A stretch of DNA of 46,750 bases from Gemmatimonadota bacterium (GTDB lineage: Bacteria; Latescibacterota; UBA2968; UBA8231), in assembly GCA_028875345.1 (NCBI GenBank), contig JAPPEG010000346.1:1-46750 (forward strand). Reading direction: 5' to 3'. How positions within the stretch are numbered: position 1 is the first letter of the stretch; each line of letters opens with the position of its first letter. A program made the translations under genes and the position numbers. Below, one piece after another: positions 39,105-46,750 of the stretch. A model generated the notes under the pieces. That model saw only the letters and a program-made list of their open reading frames with translations, ran no database searches and was not told where the DNA came from.

Positions 39105-40088
39105 TCACGGCAGCGGCGCGTCGTCGCGGACTAGGCCCTCGTCGCGGAGTTCGGCCCAAAACGAGGCGGGAATCTCCTGCGTGAGCAAGTCGAAATTCTC
39201 CTGCACTCGCTCGGGTTGCCGCGTCCCGGGGATGATGCAGGTGATGGCCGGATGGGCGAAGACGAATTGCGAGGCCGCTGCTTTGAGATTGACATGGTGG
39301 CGAGCGGCCACGGCTTCTAGCGACTTGGCCCTAGCCGCGATTTCGGGCGGAGCTTCCCGGTAGTTGTACGTCGCGCCCGGGCGCGCGCCTTTGGCTAAGA
39401 TGCCGCTGTTGTATGTGCCGCCAGCCATGATGCCGATGTTTTTTTCCACGCACAGCGGCAAGAGTTCGCCGAGCGCACCTTGGTCGAGCAAGCTGTAGCG
39501 CCCGGCGAGGAGGAAGCAGTCGAAATCGCCCTCGCGGGCAAAGCGGGCCAGCATTTTCCATTGGTTCATGCCCGCACTGACGGCGTGGATGACGCCTTCG
39601 CTGCGCAGCTTGTCGAGTGCAGGATAAGCACCGTCGATGGCTTCCTGCCAATGGTTGTCCGGGTCGTGAATGTGGAGGATGTCGATGCGATCTACGCCTA
39701 GGCGTTTGAGGCTGTCTTCAAAGGAGCGCATGACGCCGTCGTAGCTGAAGTCGAATACCGGTTGATACGAGGCCGGGCCATCGAAAATGCCCTCCTGTTG
39801 GTCTTGCTCGGTTGGGACCAAGACGCGCCCCACTTTGGACGCGAGCACATAGCTGTCGCGCGGCACGCCCACGAGGGCCTTGCCGAGGCGGAGTTCGCTT
39901 TTACCCGCTCCGTACAGCGGTGCGGTATCTAAGAGGTTTAGTCCCAAAGACAGGGCGCGGTGTACGACAGAGACGGCTTGGTCGTCCGGTATGTCGCCGT
40001 ATAGGCCGCCGATGGAGGCGCAGCCCAAGCCGAGGCGGGTGACGCGCAGGCCGCTGCTGCCGAGGGTGACTTTTTCGAGTGGATTCAT
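39105..40088 (-). CDS. Aldo/keto reductase
   Basis: A 327-residue TIM-barrel NAD(P)H oxidoreductase. Catalytic Asp54 and Tyr59 in LDTAPLYGAG, Lys85 in ASKVGR, and His in ILHIHDPD form the tetrad. The YGAGKSE and GVMRSFEDSLKRLGVDRID features resemble D-threo-aldose/L-fucose dehydrogenases. It probably oxidises or reduces a sugar or a keto compound. ATG at 40088 has GAGGAG ten bases upstream; the longer frame is unsupported. It is a single minus-strand gene convergent with the GT39-like gene. Confidence 0.93.
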   Translation of the reverse strand: MNPLEKVTLGSSGLRVTRLGLGCASIGGLYGDIPDDQAVSVVHRALSLGLNLLDTAPLYGAGKSELRLGKALVGVPRDSYVLASKVGRVLVPTEQDQQEGIFDGPASYQPVFDFSYDGVMRSFEDSLKRLGVDRIDILHIHDPDNHWQEAIDGAYPALDKLRSEGVIHAVSAGMNQWKMLARFAREGDFDCFLLAGRYSLLDQGALGELLPLCVEKNIGIMAGGTYNSGILAKGARPGATYNYREAPPEIAARAKSLEAVAARHHVNLKAAASQFVFAHPAITCIIPGTRQPERVQENFDLLTQEIPASFWAELRDEGLVRDDAPLP

Positions 40089-40173
40089 GGCTTGCTCCTC
40101 ATAGTTTCTAGATGTAAGGAGCAAAACATAGGCCAAACTACCCGCGACAAAAAGCCCGCCTCTTGGGACCTGC

Positions 40174-40202
40174 TTGACGCTCACAGGGGCATGCCGTACA
40201 TT
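40174..40202 (+). promoter_or_regulatory. Sigma-70-type promoter of the glycan operon
   Basis: TTGACG (40174-40179), 17-base spacer, TACATT (40197-40202). It would start a transcript about 35 bases upstream of the lipoprotein gene and cover the coupled genes to 44984. It is one of the two best promoters I can find by eye. Confidence 0.6.
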
Positions 40203-40246
40203 AAGCGGCCTTTATAAATGTTCCGAACTCATTGAATATAAAAGAG

Positions 40247-41680
40247 ATGTGTCAATTTAAGGCCAAGCTGCTGGCGCTGCTACTGCTGGCTGGATGCGCC
40301 GTCCCCGAGGAGCCACCGCAAGAAGAAGCGGCCCGCAGCGAGCAGCCGGCCTTGGCCGAGTGGCAGTGGGCCGATGGCGAGCTGCCTTGGAGCACTTGGG
40401 ACGAATCTTTGTTCGCACGCGCCCAAAGCGAAGACAATCCCATATTGGTGTATTTGGCCGCCCCGGGATGCGAGGGCCTGTTTCCCGCGCCGACACCGGC
40501 GTTGCGCCAACTGATCGCCGAGCGATTTGTCAGCGTGCAGGTCGATCCATTCAAGCGGCCGGACATTGCTCGGCGCTACGACAGCGGCGGTTGGCCAGCC
40601 CTAGTGATAGCCTTGCCGGACGGGCGGGTTTTCGCGCGGGCTGTGGATATTCCGCCTGCCAATGTCGAGCCTTATTTGCGTCGGTTGTGCACGGCCTACG
40701 AGGAAAAGCGCGAGGTACTCGTCGCCAAGGTGCAGCGCGCCACCCGTCCAAAGGTTGAGAAACCCGTTGCAATAGATGCTGTTTACCGCGCGTGCGCGGC
40801 TGCCTTTGACTCGACCCACGGCGGCTTCGGTGGCCCGACCAAGTTTCTCGAAACTTCGACGTTGCGCTTCCTGCTCACCTATGCCGAGGCACGAGGCGCA
40901 GCACTGGCGCGGCAGATGGCCTTGGCCAGTTTGGATGCAGTTCTTGCCTCGCCGCTTGGCGACAGCGGTGGTTTTCTCGCGTACTCGTATGCGCCGGATT
41001 GGAGCGCACCTGCAGGCGAGCGAGAAGCGCTCGATCAGGCGGCCATGCTGCACCTGTTGCTGGAGGCTGGCCAGTCCCGCTACGCCGAGTCGGCCAGAGC
41101 GTTGCTCGGCTTTGTCGAGGGTACACTCTTTGACAAAGCCGAGGGTGTGTTCCGCGGTCGCCAAGTCATGGCCGACACTTGGTGGACCGATCCCGCGCTC
41201 TACGCCGACCGCCAAGCGGCCTTGATACGGGCTTATTTGGCCGCAGCCACCACGCTAGGGGACGACCGCGCCGCTCAGGTGGCTCTGCAAGCCGGCGACG
41301 CGCTTGTCAATCGCTGTATCGACGGCCGCGGCCGGGTGCAGCACGTCTGCGACTCAGAAGCCGAAGGCAGCGCGGGCCTGCTCGCCGATCAAGCCTTGGC
41401 GGCATTGGCTCTGTGGGAGTTGGGCCAGTGGAGTGGAGAGGCGCGGTTTGCCACGGCTGCTGAGCAGGTTACGCGCTTTATGGAGCAATCGTATGATCGT
41501 CCCGCTGCCCTCGATCCGCTATCGCACCACGGCAAAGCTCTCGCTCTCCAGTTCTACGGGCGACAGGGTCGCGCCGAGCGGGTGGTCGCCTTGGCCGCCG
41601 AGCCACCTTTGGCGCAGGTATCCGGCCGAGCGCATAGCGCGTGGGCACGGGCCTTGCTGCTGTATGGCCCGCCGCTATGA
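40247..41680 (+). CDS. DUF255/YyaL-like lipoprotein (thioredoxin-like plus six-hairpin domain)
   Basis: A 477-residue lipoprotein: the lipobox LLAGC puts the Cys near residue 17. Residues about 40-160 resemble the thioredoxin-like domain of YyaL/Spermatogenesis-associated 20 proteins (VYLAAPGC, RFVSVQVDPFKRPDIARRY, GWPALVIALPDGRV), but the usual CHWC redox motif is reduced to one Cys. The rest is a helical six-hairpin-type region with FDSTHGGFGGPTKFLET, close to the FDPEHGGFG-PKFP motif of that family. Function is unknown. ATG at 40247 is chosen over a TTG at 40232; neither has a good ribosome site. It is the first gene of the glycan operon and overlaps rmlD by four bases. Confidence 0.72.
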   Translation: MCQFKAKLLALLLLAGCAVPEEPPQEEAARSEQPALAEWQWADGELPWSTWDESLFARAQSEDNPILVYLAAPGCEGLFPAPTPALRQLIAERFVSVQVDPFKRPDIARRYDSGGWPALVIALPDGRVFARAVDIPPANVEPYLRRLCTAYEEKREVLVAKVQRATRPKVEKPVAIDAVYRACAAAFDSTHGGFGGPTKFLETSTLRFLLTYAEARGAALARQMALASLDAVLASPLGDSGGFLAYSYAPDWSAPAGEREALDQAAMLHLLLEAGQSRYAESARALLGFVEGTLFDKAEGVFRGRQVMADTWWTDPALYADRQAALIRAYLAAATTLGDDRAAQVALQAGDALVNRCIDGRGRVQHVCDSEAEGSAGLLADQALAALALWELGQWSGEARFATAAEQVTRFMEQSYDRPAALDPLSHHGKALALQFYGRQGRAERVVALAAEPPLAQVSGRAHSAWARALLLYGPPL

Positions 41681-42576
41681 GAATTTTGGTGACAGGTGCT
41701 ACTGGCTTTTTGGGCCGTACTTTGTTCTCCTTGGCAGGGGAAGCCGAGTGGATGGGCTGTGGCCGCCGGCCCACTGCCGAGGGCATTCCCTATCGCCAAG
41801 TCGATCTAGCCAACCGCAAAGCTGTGGCCGCACTCGTCGCCGAACTGGCTCCAGACTGGGTGATCAACGCCGCGGCTATGACCGATGTCGATGGCTGCGA
41901 AAAAGACGCGCAGGCTGCGCGGCAAGCTAACGTCGATATTCCCGAGAACTTGGCCGCAGCCTGCGATACAACCGGCACTGGCTTGGTCCATATCTCCACG
42001 GACTACGTTTTCGACGGCAAGCGCGGCCCCTACGGCGAAGGGGACGCGACCCATCCGCTGTCTTGCTACGGACAACTCAAGCTCGAAAGCGAGGGTATAT
42101 TAAAGAAAATGGAGCGGGTGCTAGTCGTGCGGACCCTGTGGTTGTACGGCTATGTTCCGCAGGCCGGATCCAACTTTCTCACTTGGGTGTTGCGGGGGCT
42201 GTCTAGCGGCCAACCTCTGCGGGTCTTTGCCGATCAGTGGGGAAATCCAACTTATATCCGCGATTTGGCTCGCGCCTTGGTGGCCCTGTGCGGCCAAGAG
42301 GCGCGGGGCTTGTTGCATATAGGCGGCGCGACCTTTATGACGCGCTGGGAGATGGCGCGGGAGATAGCCCGTTTCTTTGGCAGTGACGGCGCGTTGATCG
42401 AACCTGTGCCGACCTGCGCGGTCGCGCTACCAGCTAAGCGTCCCCTGCGCTCCGGTTTGAGCACCGACGCGCTGGAAGCCACGCTCGGCTACCGGCCCAT
42501 GAGCTTTGCCGAGGGGCTGCAATGCCTCGCTGCAGACCCGCATTTTCGCCGCGATTTTCCCCAATTCTCCCGCTAG
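41677..42576 (+). CDS. rmlD: dTDP-4-dehydrorhamnose reductase-family protein
   Basis: A 299-residue extended SDR enzyme that reduces dTDP-4-dehydro-L-rhamnose, the last step of dTDP-rhamnose synthesis. GATGFLG (7-13) binds NADPH, the STDYVFDG motif is at 107-114, and the catalytic Tyr131-x-x-x-Lys135 follows, all typical of RmlD. rmlA, B and C are not in the window, so a related 4-keto sugar reductase cannot be excluded. ATGA overlap with the lipoprotein gene; the GT2 gene follows after nine bases. Confidence 0.88.
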   Translation: MRILVTGATGFLGRTLFSLAGEAEWMGCGRRPTAEGIPYRQVDLANRKAVAALVAELAPDWVINAAAMTDVDGCEKDAQAARQANVDIPENLAAACDTTGTGLVHISTDYVFDGKRGPYGEGDATHPLSCYGQLKLESEGILKKMERVLVVRTLWLYGYVPQAGSNFLTWVLRGLSSGQPLRVFADQWGNPTYIRDLARALVALCGQEARGLLHIGGATFMTRWEMAREIARFFGSDGALIEPVPTCAVALPAKRPLRSGLSTDALEATLGYRPMSFAEGLQCLAADPHFRRDFPQFSR

Positions 42577-42585
42577 CGTGCTCCC

Positions 42586-43311
42586 ATGGACCCCGTGCAG
42601 ATTTCACTGATAACGCCCACGTACAACGAGCGGGAAAATCTGCCGCTTTTGGCGGAAGAAATCTTCGCGATCGTCGGCCAAGAGCCAGATATCGACTTGG
42701 AGCTCATCGTGGTAGATGACAACTCGCCCGACGGCACCGGCGAAGTGGCCGAGTCGCTGAAGGCCCACTATCCCATGCAGGTGATACATCGGCCGGGCAA
42801 GCTCGGTTTGGGGTCAGCGGTGATGACGGGTTTTGCGCAGTCAACGCGGCCATACCTCGGAGTGATAGACGCCGACTTGAGTCACGACCCGGCGATCCTA
42901 CCCGAGCTCGTCCACAGCCTGCGCGAATGCGATATTGCCATAGGCAGCCGCTTTGGGGAAACCAGTCGAGTCGAACGGTGGGCATGGCACCGCAAGCTGA
43001 TTTCGCGAATCGGCGTGGGCGCGGCCCGCCTACTGACCGGGGTCGAGGACCCGCTGTCGGGTTATTTCTGTCTGCACCGCCAAGTGATACAAGACCTAGT
43101 ACTCACGTCTTCGGGTTACAAAATTCTGCTCGAAATTTTGGTCAAGGGCCGCTATCAGCAGCATCGTTCCGTGCCTTTTGTCTTTCGCAACCGCCAATTC
43201 AGCGCCAGCAAGCTGGACCTGCGCGAGCATCTGCTCTTTGCCAAACAAATCCTCTACTTCAGCGGCTACAAGCTCATGGGTCGCCACCGAGGTACTAAAT
43301 CGTGCGACTGA
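42586..43311 (+). CDS. DPM1-like polyprenyl-phosphate glycosyltransferase (GT2)
   Basis: A 241-residue GT-A enzyme that makes polyprenyl-phosphate mannose or a similar lipid-linked sugar. PTYNERENLP starts the fold, VVDDNSPDGTGE and DADLSHDP (metal-binding DxD) follow, and GSRFG... and DPLSGYFCLHR are typical of DPM1. It lacks C-terminal transmembrane helices, as in the soluble DPM1 group. It may supply the carrier for the GT39-like enzyme at 37460. It overlaps the next GT2 start by ten bases. Confidence 0.9.
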   Translation: MDPVQISLITPTYNERENLPLLAEEIFAIVGQEPDIDLELIVVDDNSPDGTGEVAESLKAHYPMQVIHRPGKLGLGSAVMTGFAQSTRPYLGVIDADLSHDPAILPELVHSLRECDIAIGSRFGETSRVERWAWHRKLISRIGVGAARLLTGVEDPLSGYFCLHRQVIQDLVLTSSGYKILLEILVKGRYQQHRSVPFVFRNRQFSASKLDLREHLLFAKQILYFSGYKLMGRHRGTKSCD

Positions 43312-44984
43312 GCATCGTCTTCCTCAACTACAATACCCGCGACCTGACCCGCCAGGCCCTGAATTCTGTGCTCGCAGCAGCCGAAGGGCTAGCGGTGGAG
43401 ATATTCGTCGTTGACAATGCCTCGGTAGATGGCAGCGCCGACATGGTAGCCGAGGAGTTCCCGCAAGTGAAGCTCATCTGTAATGAGGCCAATGTGGGTT
43501 TCGCGGCTGGCAACAACGTGGCTCTGCGGCAGGTAACCGGAGAATACGTGCTGCTGATCAATACCGATACCATTGTGCGCCAGGATGCATTGCGCACGAT
43601 GGTAGAGTTCTTGGACGAGCACCCGGAAGCCGGAGCCTGCGGGTGCAAAATCCTCGACCCAAACGGCACCTTGCAGCTTGATAGCCGTCGCGGCTTTCCT
43701 ACGCCGTTGGCTGCCTTCTGCAAGATGTCGGGCCTGAGCCGCTTCTTTCCCAAGCACCCGCTCATCGCCCACTACCACATGACGTATCTCGACCCCGAGC
43801 AGACGGCCGAAGTCGAGGTGCTATCTGGATCCTGCATGATGGTGCGCAAGGCGGCCATGGACCAAGTCGGCCTGCTCGACGAGGACTACTTCATGTACGG
43901 CGAGGACATCGACTGGTGCTATCGCTTCCACCAAGCCGGCTGGAAAAGTTACTACGTGCCGACGACTTCGATCATTCACTTTCGCGGCGAGAGTGGCCGG
44001 GGGGTGCCTCTGCGAATTCTCTATCGCAAGAGTCGTGCCATGTCGATTTTTGTCAACAAGCACATGGCGCGGCGCTTTCGCTTCTTCCCACTGTGGCTTT
44101 TGCAGGTGGGCATTGCCCTGTACGGAACGTTCCGCCTCCTCGCCCGGGCGGGTCGCGCCTTGGCCATGCCACTGATCGACGCTGGCTTAGTGCTCTGTGG
44201 CTTAAAACTGGGATTAGCGGTGCGCTACCACCAAGAGTTGGTGCCTTTTATCTACCGCATCGAGCAAGTCGGCAATCTCTTCGGCCTCGACGTCCAGCCG
44301 ACGCGCTGGCTGGTGCCGCCTCCGTATTCGGATTTGCAATGGGCTGCGGTGTACGGCGCTTCAACTTTGGTCTGGCTGTTGGCGTTTTACGCGTCGGGCC
44401 TGTACGACCGCCGCCGCTACTCGGTGGCGTGGTCGGTAGTGGGGGTGACGCTGGGGTTTGCCTGCATTGTAATGCTGGTATTCTTCTTTAAGGCTTACAA
44501 CTTCTCGCGGCTGGCTGTGGTCGCGGCTTGGTTTTGCAACTTGCTGTTAATCGCCGGTTGGCGCCTGGCCGCGCGTTGGTTCCTGTACCAGCGCGGCCGC
44601 GAGGGTCAGTTGCGCACCCTGTTGGTGGGAACTGATGCGGTTGCCGTGCATTTCGTCGAGCAGTTAGAGCGCACGGGTATGGTCCACTGCGATCTGATCG
44701 GCGTGGTGGGAGATGGCTCCCAACAGCGGGGCTGTCCGCTGGCTGGTCGCCCGGTGGTCGGCCACGTTGGCGAACTGGAGGCATTAGTGAACGACTTTGC
44801 CATTGATCACCTCGTGTTCACTCCGAGCGCCATGGCGTCGTTCTTGGAGCAGCCGGTGCAGTCGCGGGGCGCACGGGATTTGCGCGTTAGCATGGTGCCG
44901 GTCGCTTTTGCCGAGATGGTTGCCGATCGCGGCGCACACGACTCCGCGCCTCTACCCCTCGTGGAGATTAGGACGGGCAGTTGA
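43302..44984 (+). CDS. GT2 glycosyltransferase fused to N-terminal half of a WcaJ-type transferase
   Basis: A 560-residue two-part protein. Residues 1-260 are a rhamnosyltransferase-like GT2 (VFLNYNTRDLT, FVVDNASVDGS, INTDT as DxD, GYGEDIDWCYR-type motif at 200-207). From about 265 there are membrane helices, including one at 347-365 and a pair at 378-420 with SGLYDRRRYS and YNFSRLAVVAAWF. A CoA-binding-like Rossmann domain begins at RTLLVGTD (about 438) and ends near VEIRTGS. That second half is the standard N-terminus of UDP-glucose/undecaprenyl-phosphate transferases, but the catalytic bacterial sugar transferase domain is missing. GTG at 43302 overlaps the previous gene; no stop or frame change suggests assembly error at the end. 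Confidence 0.87.
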   Translation: MRLSIVFLNYNTRDLTRQALNSVLAAAEGLAVEIFVVDNASVDGSADMVAEEFPQVKLICNEANVGFAAGNNVALRQVTGEYVLLINTDTIVRQDALRTMVEFLDEHPEAGACGCKILDPNGTLQLDSRRGFPTPLAAFCKMSGLSRFFPKHPLIAHYHMTYLDPEQTAEVEVLSGSCMMVRKAAMDQVGLLDEDYFMYGEDIDWCYRFHQAGWKSYYVPTTSIIHFRGESGRGVPLRILYRKSRAMSIFVNKHMARRFRFFPLWLLQVGIALYGTFRLLARAGRALAMPLIDAGLVLCGLKLGLAVRYHQELVPFIYRIEQVGNLFGLDVQPTRWLVPPPYSDLQWAAVYGASTLVWLLAFYASGLYDRRRYSVAWSVVGVTLGFACIVMLVFFFKAYNFSRLAVVAAWFCNLLLIAGWRLAARWFLYQRGREGQLRTLLVGTDAVAVHFVEQLERTGMVHCDLIGVVGDGSQQRGCPLAGRPVVGHVGELEALVNDFAIDHLVFTPSAMASFLEQPVQSRGARDLRVSMVPVAFAEMVADRGAHDSAPLPLVEIRTGS

Positions 44985-45053
44985 GTGGGGTAGTGTTGAT
45001 TTTTTACTTTTATTTACGTATTGTGAACGCGAGCATACGCTGGGAGAATAACC

Positions 45054-45755
45054 ATGTCTGAGAGGCGTTTGGCAGGCGGTCGGGAGATCGTACTGCCGAT
45101 GAGTAAAGCAGTCGAAATTAGTTTTCGCAGCCTGAAAATTCGCTTTGGCCGCTCGCTGATCACCACTAGCGGCGTGATTTTGGCCATAGCCTTTTTAATG
45201 TCGGTGTGGAGTAACAACGAAATCATCAGCAGCCTGCGGAACGCGGACAAAAGCGAGATCAACTTGCTGTTGCAAAAAAACGGCATTGAGACCGGCGTCA
45301 CCGAGGCTGGCGACGCTTCTGCAGAGGCCAAGGCCCGCATAGAGGAAGAGCAATCCAAGCAGACTTGGCTCATCAGTCTCTCGCTGTTGGTCTGCGTGGT
45401 TGGTATTGCCAACGCCATGTTGATGTCGGTGACCGAGCGATTCCGCGAGATCGGCACTATGAAGTGCCTCGGGGCCTTGGACACCTTTATCGTCAAGCTC
45501 TTCCTGCTCGAATCGACCTTTCAGGGGTTGGCGGGGACTTCGGCGGGGATTCTCATTGGCTTTGCGCTGACACTGGGCTTGGCTCTGCTCGATTACGGCG
45601 GTTACACGTTCACCTATTTCCCACTGACCGGCATCGCCGAATCGGCTGGATACGCCTTGGTGGTGGGGACTCTGCTTTCGCTGGTCGGTGCCATGTTGCC
45701 GGCGTACCGCGCGGCCAAGATGGAGCCGGTCGAGGCCATGCGTTCCGACACTTGA
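45054..45755 (+). CDS. Small FtsX-type ABC transporter permease
   Basis: A 233-residue membrane protein. One helix (about 36-52) is followed by a short soluble stretch, then three helices at about 105-123, 155-177 and 197-217 in the FtsX domain with MSVTERFREIGTMKCLGA and the C-terminal AAKMEPVEAMRSD coupling motifs. The usual MacB periplasmic core domain of about 200 residues is replaced by only some 50 residues, so it is a minimal LolE/FtsX-like permease. GGGAG precedes the ATG. It pairs with the ATPase 21 bases downstream. Confidence 0.85.
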   Translation: MSERRLAGGREIVLPMSKAVEISFRSLKIRFGRSLITTSGVILAIAFLMSVWSNNEIISSLRNADKSEINLLLQKNGIETGVTEAGDASAEAKARIEEEQSKQTWLISLSLLVCVVGIANAMLMSVTERFREIGTMKCLGALDTFIVKLFLLESTFQGLAGTSAGILIGFALTLGLALLDYGGYTFTYFPLTGIAESAGYALVVGTLLSLVGAMLPAYRAAKMEPVEAMRSDT

Positions 45756-45776
45756 TTCCTTAAGAGGAGATCTGAA

Positions 45777-46550
45777 ATGACCGAAACCGCTCCGGGCGAG
45801 GTCGCTGTCCAAGAAGAAGTGGAAAAACGCACTGTAGTACGGACCCAGCAGGTAAAGAAAATTTACTTGATGGGCGAGATTGAAGTTCACGCCCTGCGCG
45901 GGGTGGACATGGAGATCTACACCGGCGAGTACCTGTCGATCATGGGGCCTTCGGGCTCGGGCAAGAGCACCTTCTTCAACATGGTCGGCGGCCTCGACAA
46001 GCCCTCGGAGGGCAAGGTGTACATCGACGAGGTGGACGTCGCCCAGCTCGACGCGTATGAGCTAGCTTGGCTGCGCTGCCGCAAGATCGGTTACATCTTC
46101 CAGTCGTTCAACTTGATCCCGGTGATGACCGCGCTCGAAAACGTCACCTTGCCGATGGTTTTCGCCGGCCTGACCAGTGACGAGGCCCGCGACAAGGGCA
46201 TGGAGCTTTTGGGCAAGGTGGGCCTTGGCGAACGGCACTCGCACAAGCCCAACGAGCTTTCAGGTGGCCAGCAGCAGCGCGTGGCTGTCGCCCGCGCTTT
46301 GGCCAACGACCCAGCCGTCGTTCTCGCCGACGAGCCGACGGGGAATCTAGACCTGCGCACGGGCACCGAAATCATCGAATTGCTCAAAGAGATGAACGAG
46401 AATTCCGGTGTGACCGTCATCTCAGCGACCCACGACCACAAGATGCTCAGCGTCTCCGACCGCGTGGTGTGGGTCAAGGACGGCCAAGTCGATCACGTGC
46501 GCAATCGCGAAGACCTAGATATCGAAGTAACCCACGTAGAAGGCGAGTAG
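45777..46550 (+). CDS. ABC transporter ATP-binding protein (MacB/LolD type)
   Basis: A 257-residue ATPase. Walker A GPSGSGKST (57-65), Q-loop in FQSFNLIPVMTALENV, signature LSGGQQQRVAVARAL, Walker B VVLADEPTGNLD, and the switch His in SATHD are all present. NMVGGLDKPSEG and PVMTALENVTLP match the MacB/LolD subfamily, which drives mechanotransmission or lipoprotein release rather than import. AGGAG lies near the ATG. It forms a transcription unit with the small FtsX permease; its stop overlaps the next GTG by one base. Confidence 0.95.
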   Translation: MTETAPGEVAVQEEVEKRTVVRTQQVKKIYLMGEIEVHALRGVDMEIYTGEYLSIMGPSGSGKSTFFNMVGGLDKPSEGKVYIDEVDVAQLDAYELAWLRCRKIGYIFQSFNLIPVMTALENVTLPMVFAGLTSDEARDKGMELLGKVGLGERHSHKPNELSGGQQQRVAVARALANDPAVVLADEPTGNLDLRTGTEIIELLKEMNENSGVTVISATHDHKMLSVSDRVVWVKDGQVDHVRNREDLDIEVTHVEGE

Positions 46551-46750
46551 TGCTGCCAACCTACCCGGCTGCCTTCTGGGTCTGCGCGGTGGGGGCAGTG
46601 TTATTAATGGGGGTGGCCAAGGCTGGTTTTGGCGGTGGGATCGGCATTTTGGCCACCCCGCTTTTGGCACTGACGGTTTCGGTGGCGGATGCGGCGGCCC
46701 TGTTGCTGCCGCTGTTGATCGCCTGCGATGTGTTCGCCGTCCGACACTAC
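46550..46750 (+). CDS. TauE/SafE-family permease, N-terminal part
   Basis: The first 67 codons of a membrane permease run off the right edge. GTG at 46550 overlaps the ATPase stop. The helix with GVAKAGFGGGIGILATPLLAL is the hallmark of the sulfite exporter TauE/SafE family, followed by ADAAALLLPLLIACDVFAVRHY, also typical. Substrate (sulfite, sulfoacetate or another anion) cannot be told. It may be read from the ABC transporter operon. Confidence 0.82.
   Translation, partial: MLPTYPAAFWVCAVGAVLLMGVAKAGFGGGIGILATPLLALTVSVADAAALLLPLLIACDVFAVRHY

Noticed and set aside
1-46750. tRNA or rRNA genes
   Set aside because: No cloverleaf-like GGTTCGAATCC-type T-arm or rRNA core sequence was noticed in any intergenic space; a covariance search was not possible here.

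Overview
The window is a gene-dense (except for a few accessory stretches), high-GC chromosomal segment with no rRNA, tRNA, CRISPR array, integrase or transposase that I can see. It encodes a Gram-negative-type envelope (MltD-like lipoprotein, SPOR proteins, MreD/PBP2/RodA). It also carries a formylglycine-type sulfatase, a CehA-like metallohydrolase, a divergent DapA-like lyase, WD40 and HYDIN-like surface proteins and many small-molecule dehydrogenases. This mix resembles uncultured, often sponge- or marine-associated lineages such as Latescibacterota or Poribacteria. That placement is inference from memory of such genomes and is not proven by any marker here.

Layout. 1-5.7 kb: end of a C45-type acyltransferase, a CehA/McbA-type metallohydrolase, a four-helix-bundle (23S IVP-type) gene placed directly in front of rsmA, then trxB and a D-2-hydroxyacid dehydrogenase on the minus strand, and a RidA-like protein. 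Three arrays of an AATTAGG/AATTCGT-type heptamer separate these genes and even supply stop codons or abut a start codon. 5.7-11.4 kb: an accessory island with a single-chain sensor kinase-receiver-winged-helix protein (minus), a divergent intergenic region with two pairs of 11-bp direct repeats, and a secreted 16-blade WD40 protein with very recent internal expansion. The island ends in decayed gene fragments and is bracketed by two copies of the 3' end of an Sfp-type phosphopantetheinyl transferase gene. This is the best candidate for an undescribed sensory/surface system.

11.3-21.2 kb: the intact PPTase, an orphan molybdenum hydroxylase large subunit with a good terminator, a translationally coupled IMPase-like / DapA-like / aminotransferase trio, a 945-residue HYDIN-type repeat protein and an ornithine-cyclodeaminase-family enzyme. 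21.3-30.5 kb: a long collinear cell-envelope operon (LytR_C protein, rsfS, mtnA, SPOR protein, LysM transglycosylase, mreD, PBP2, rodA, TPR protein). 30.5-33.6 kb: a receiver-less sigma-54 activator and parA on the minus strand, an AT-rich intergenic region, then mazG.

33.6-46.75 kb: a membrane protein, a sulfatase, PPK2, a TIGR02206 membrane protein, a GT39-like membrane glycosyltransferase, an aldo/keto reductase, and a probable surface-glycan operon behind a good sigma-70 promoter: DUF255-like lipoprotein, RmlD, a DPM1-like GT2, and a GT2 fused to the N-terminal half of a WcaJ-type transferase. The window ends with a small FtsX-type permease plus its ATPase and the start of a TauE/SafE permease. 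Starts were moved from the longest open frame wherever a ribosome site, stop/start overlap or family N-terminus argued for it.
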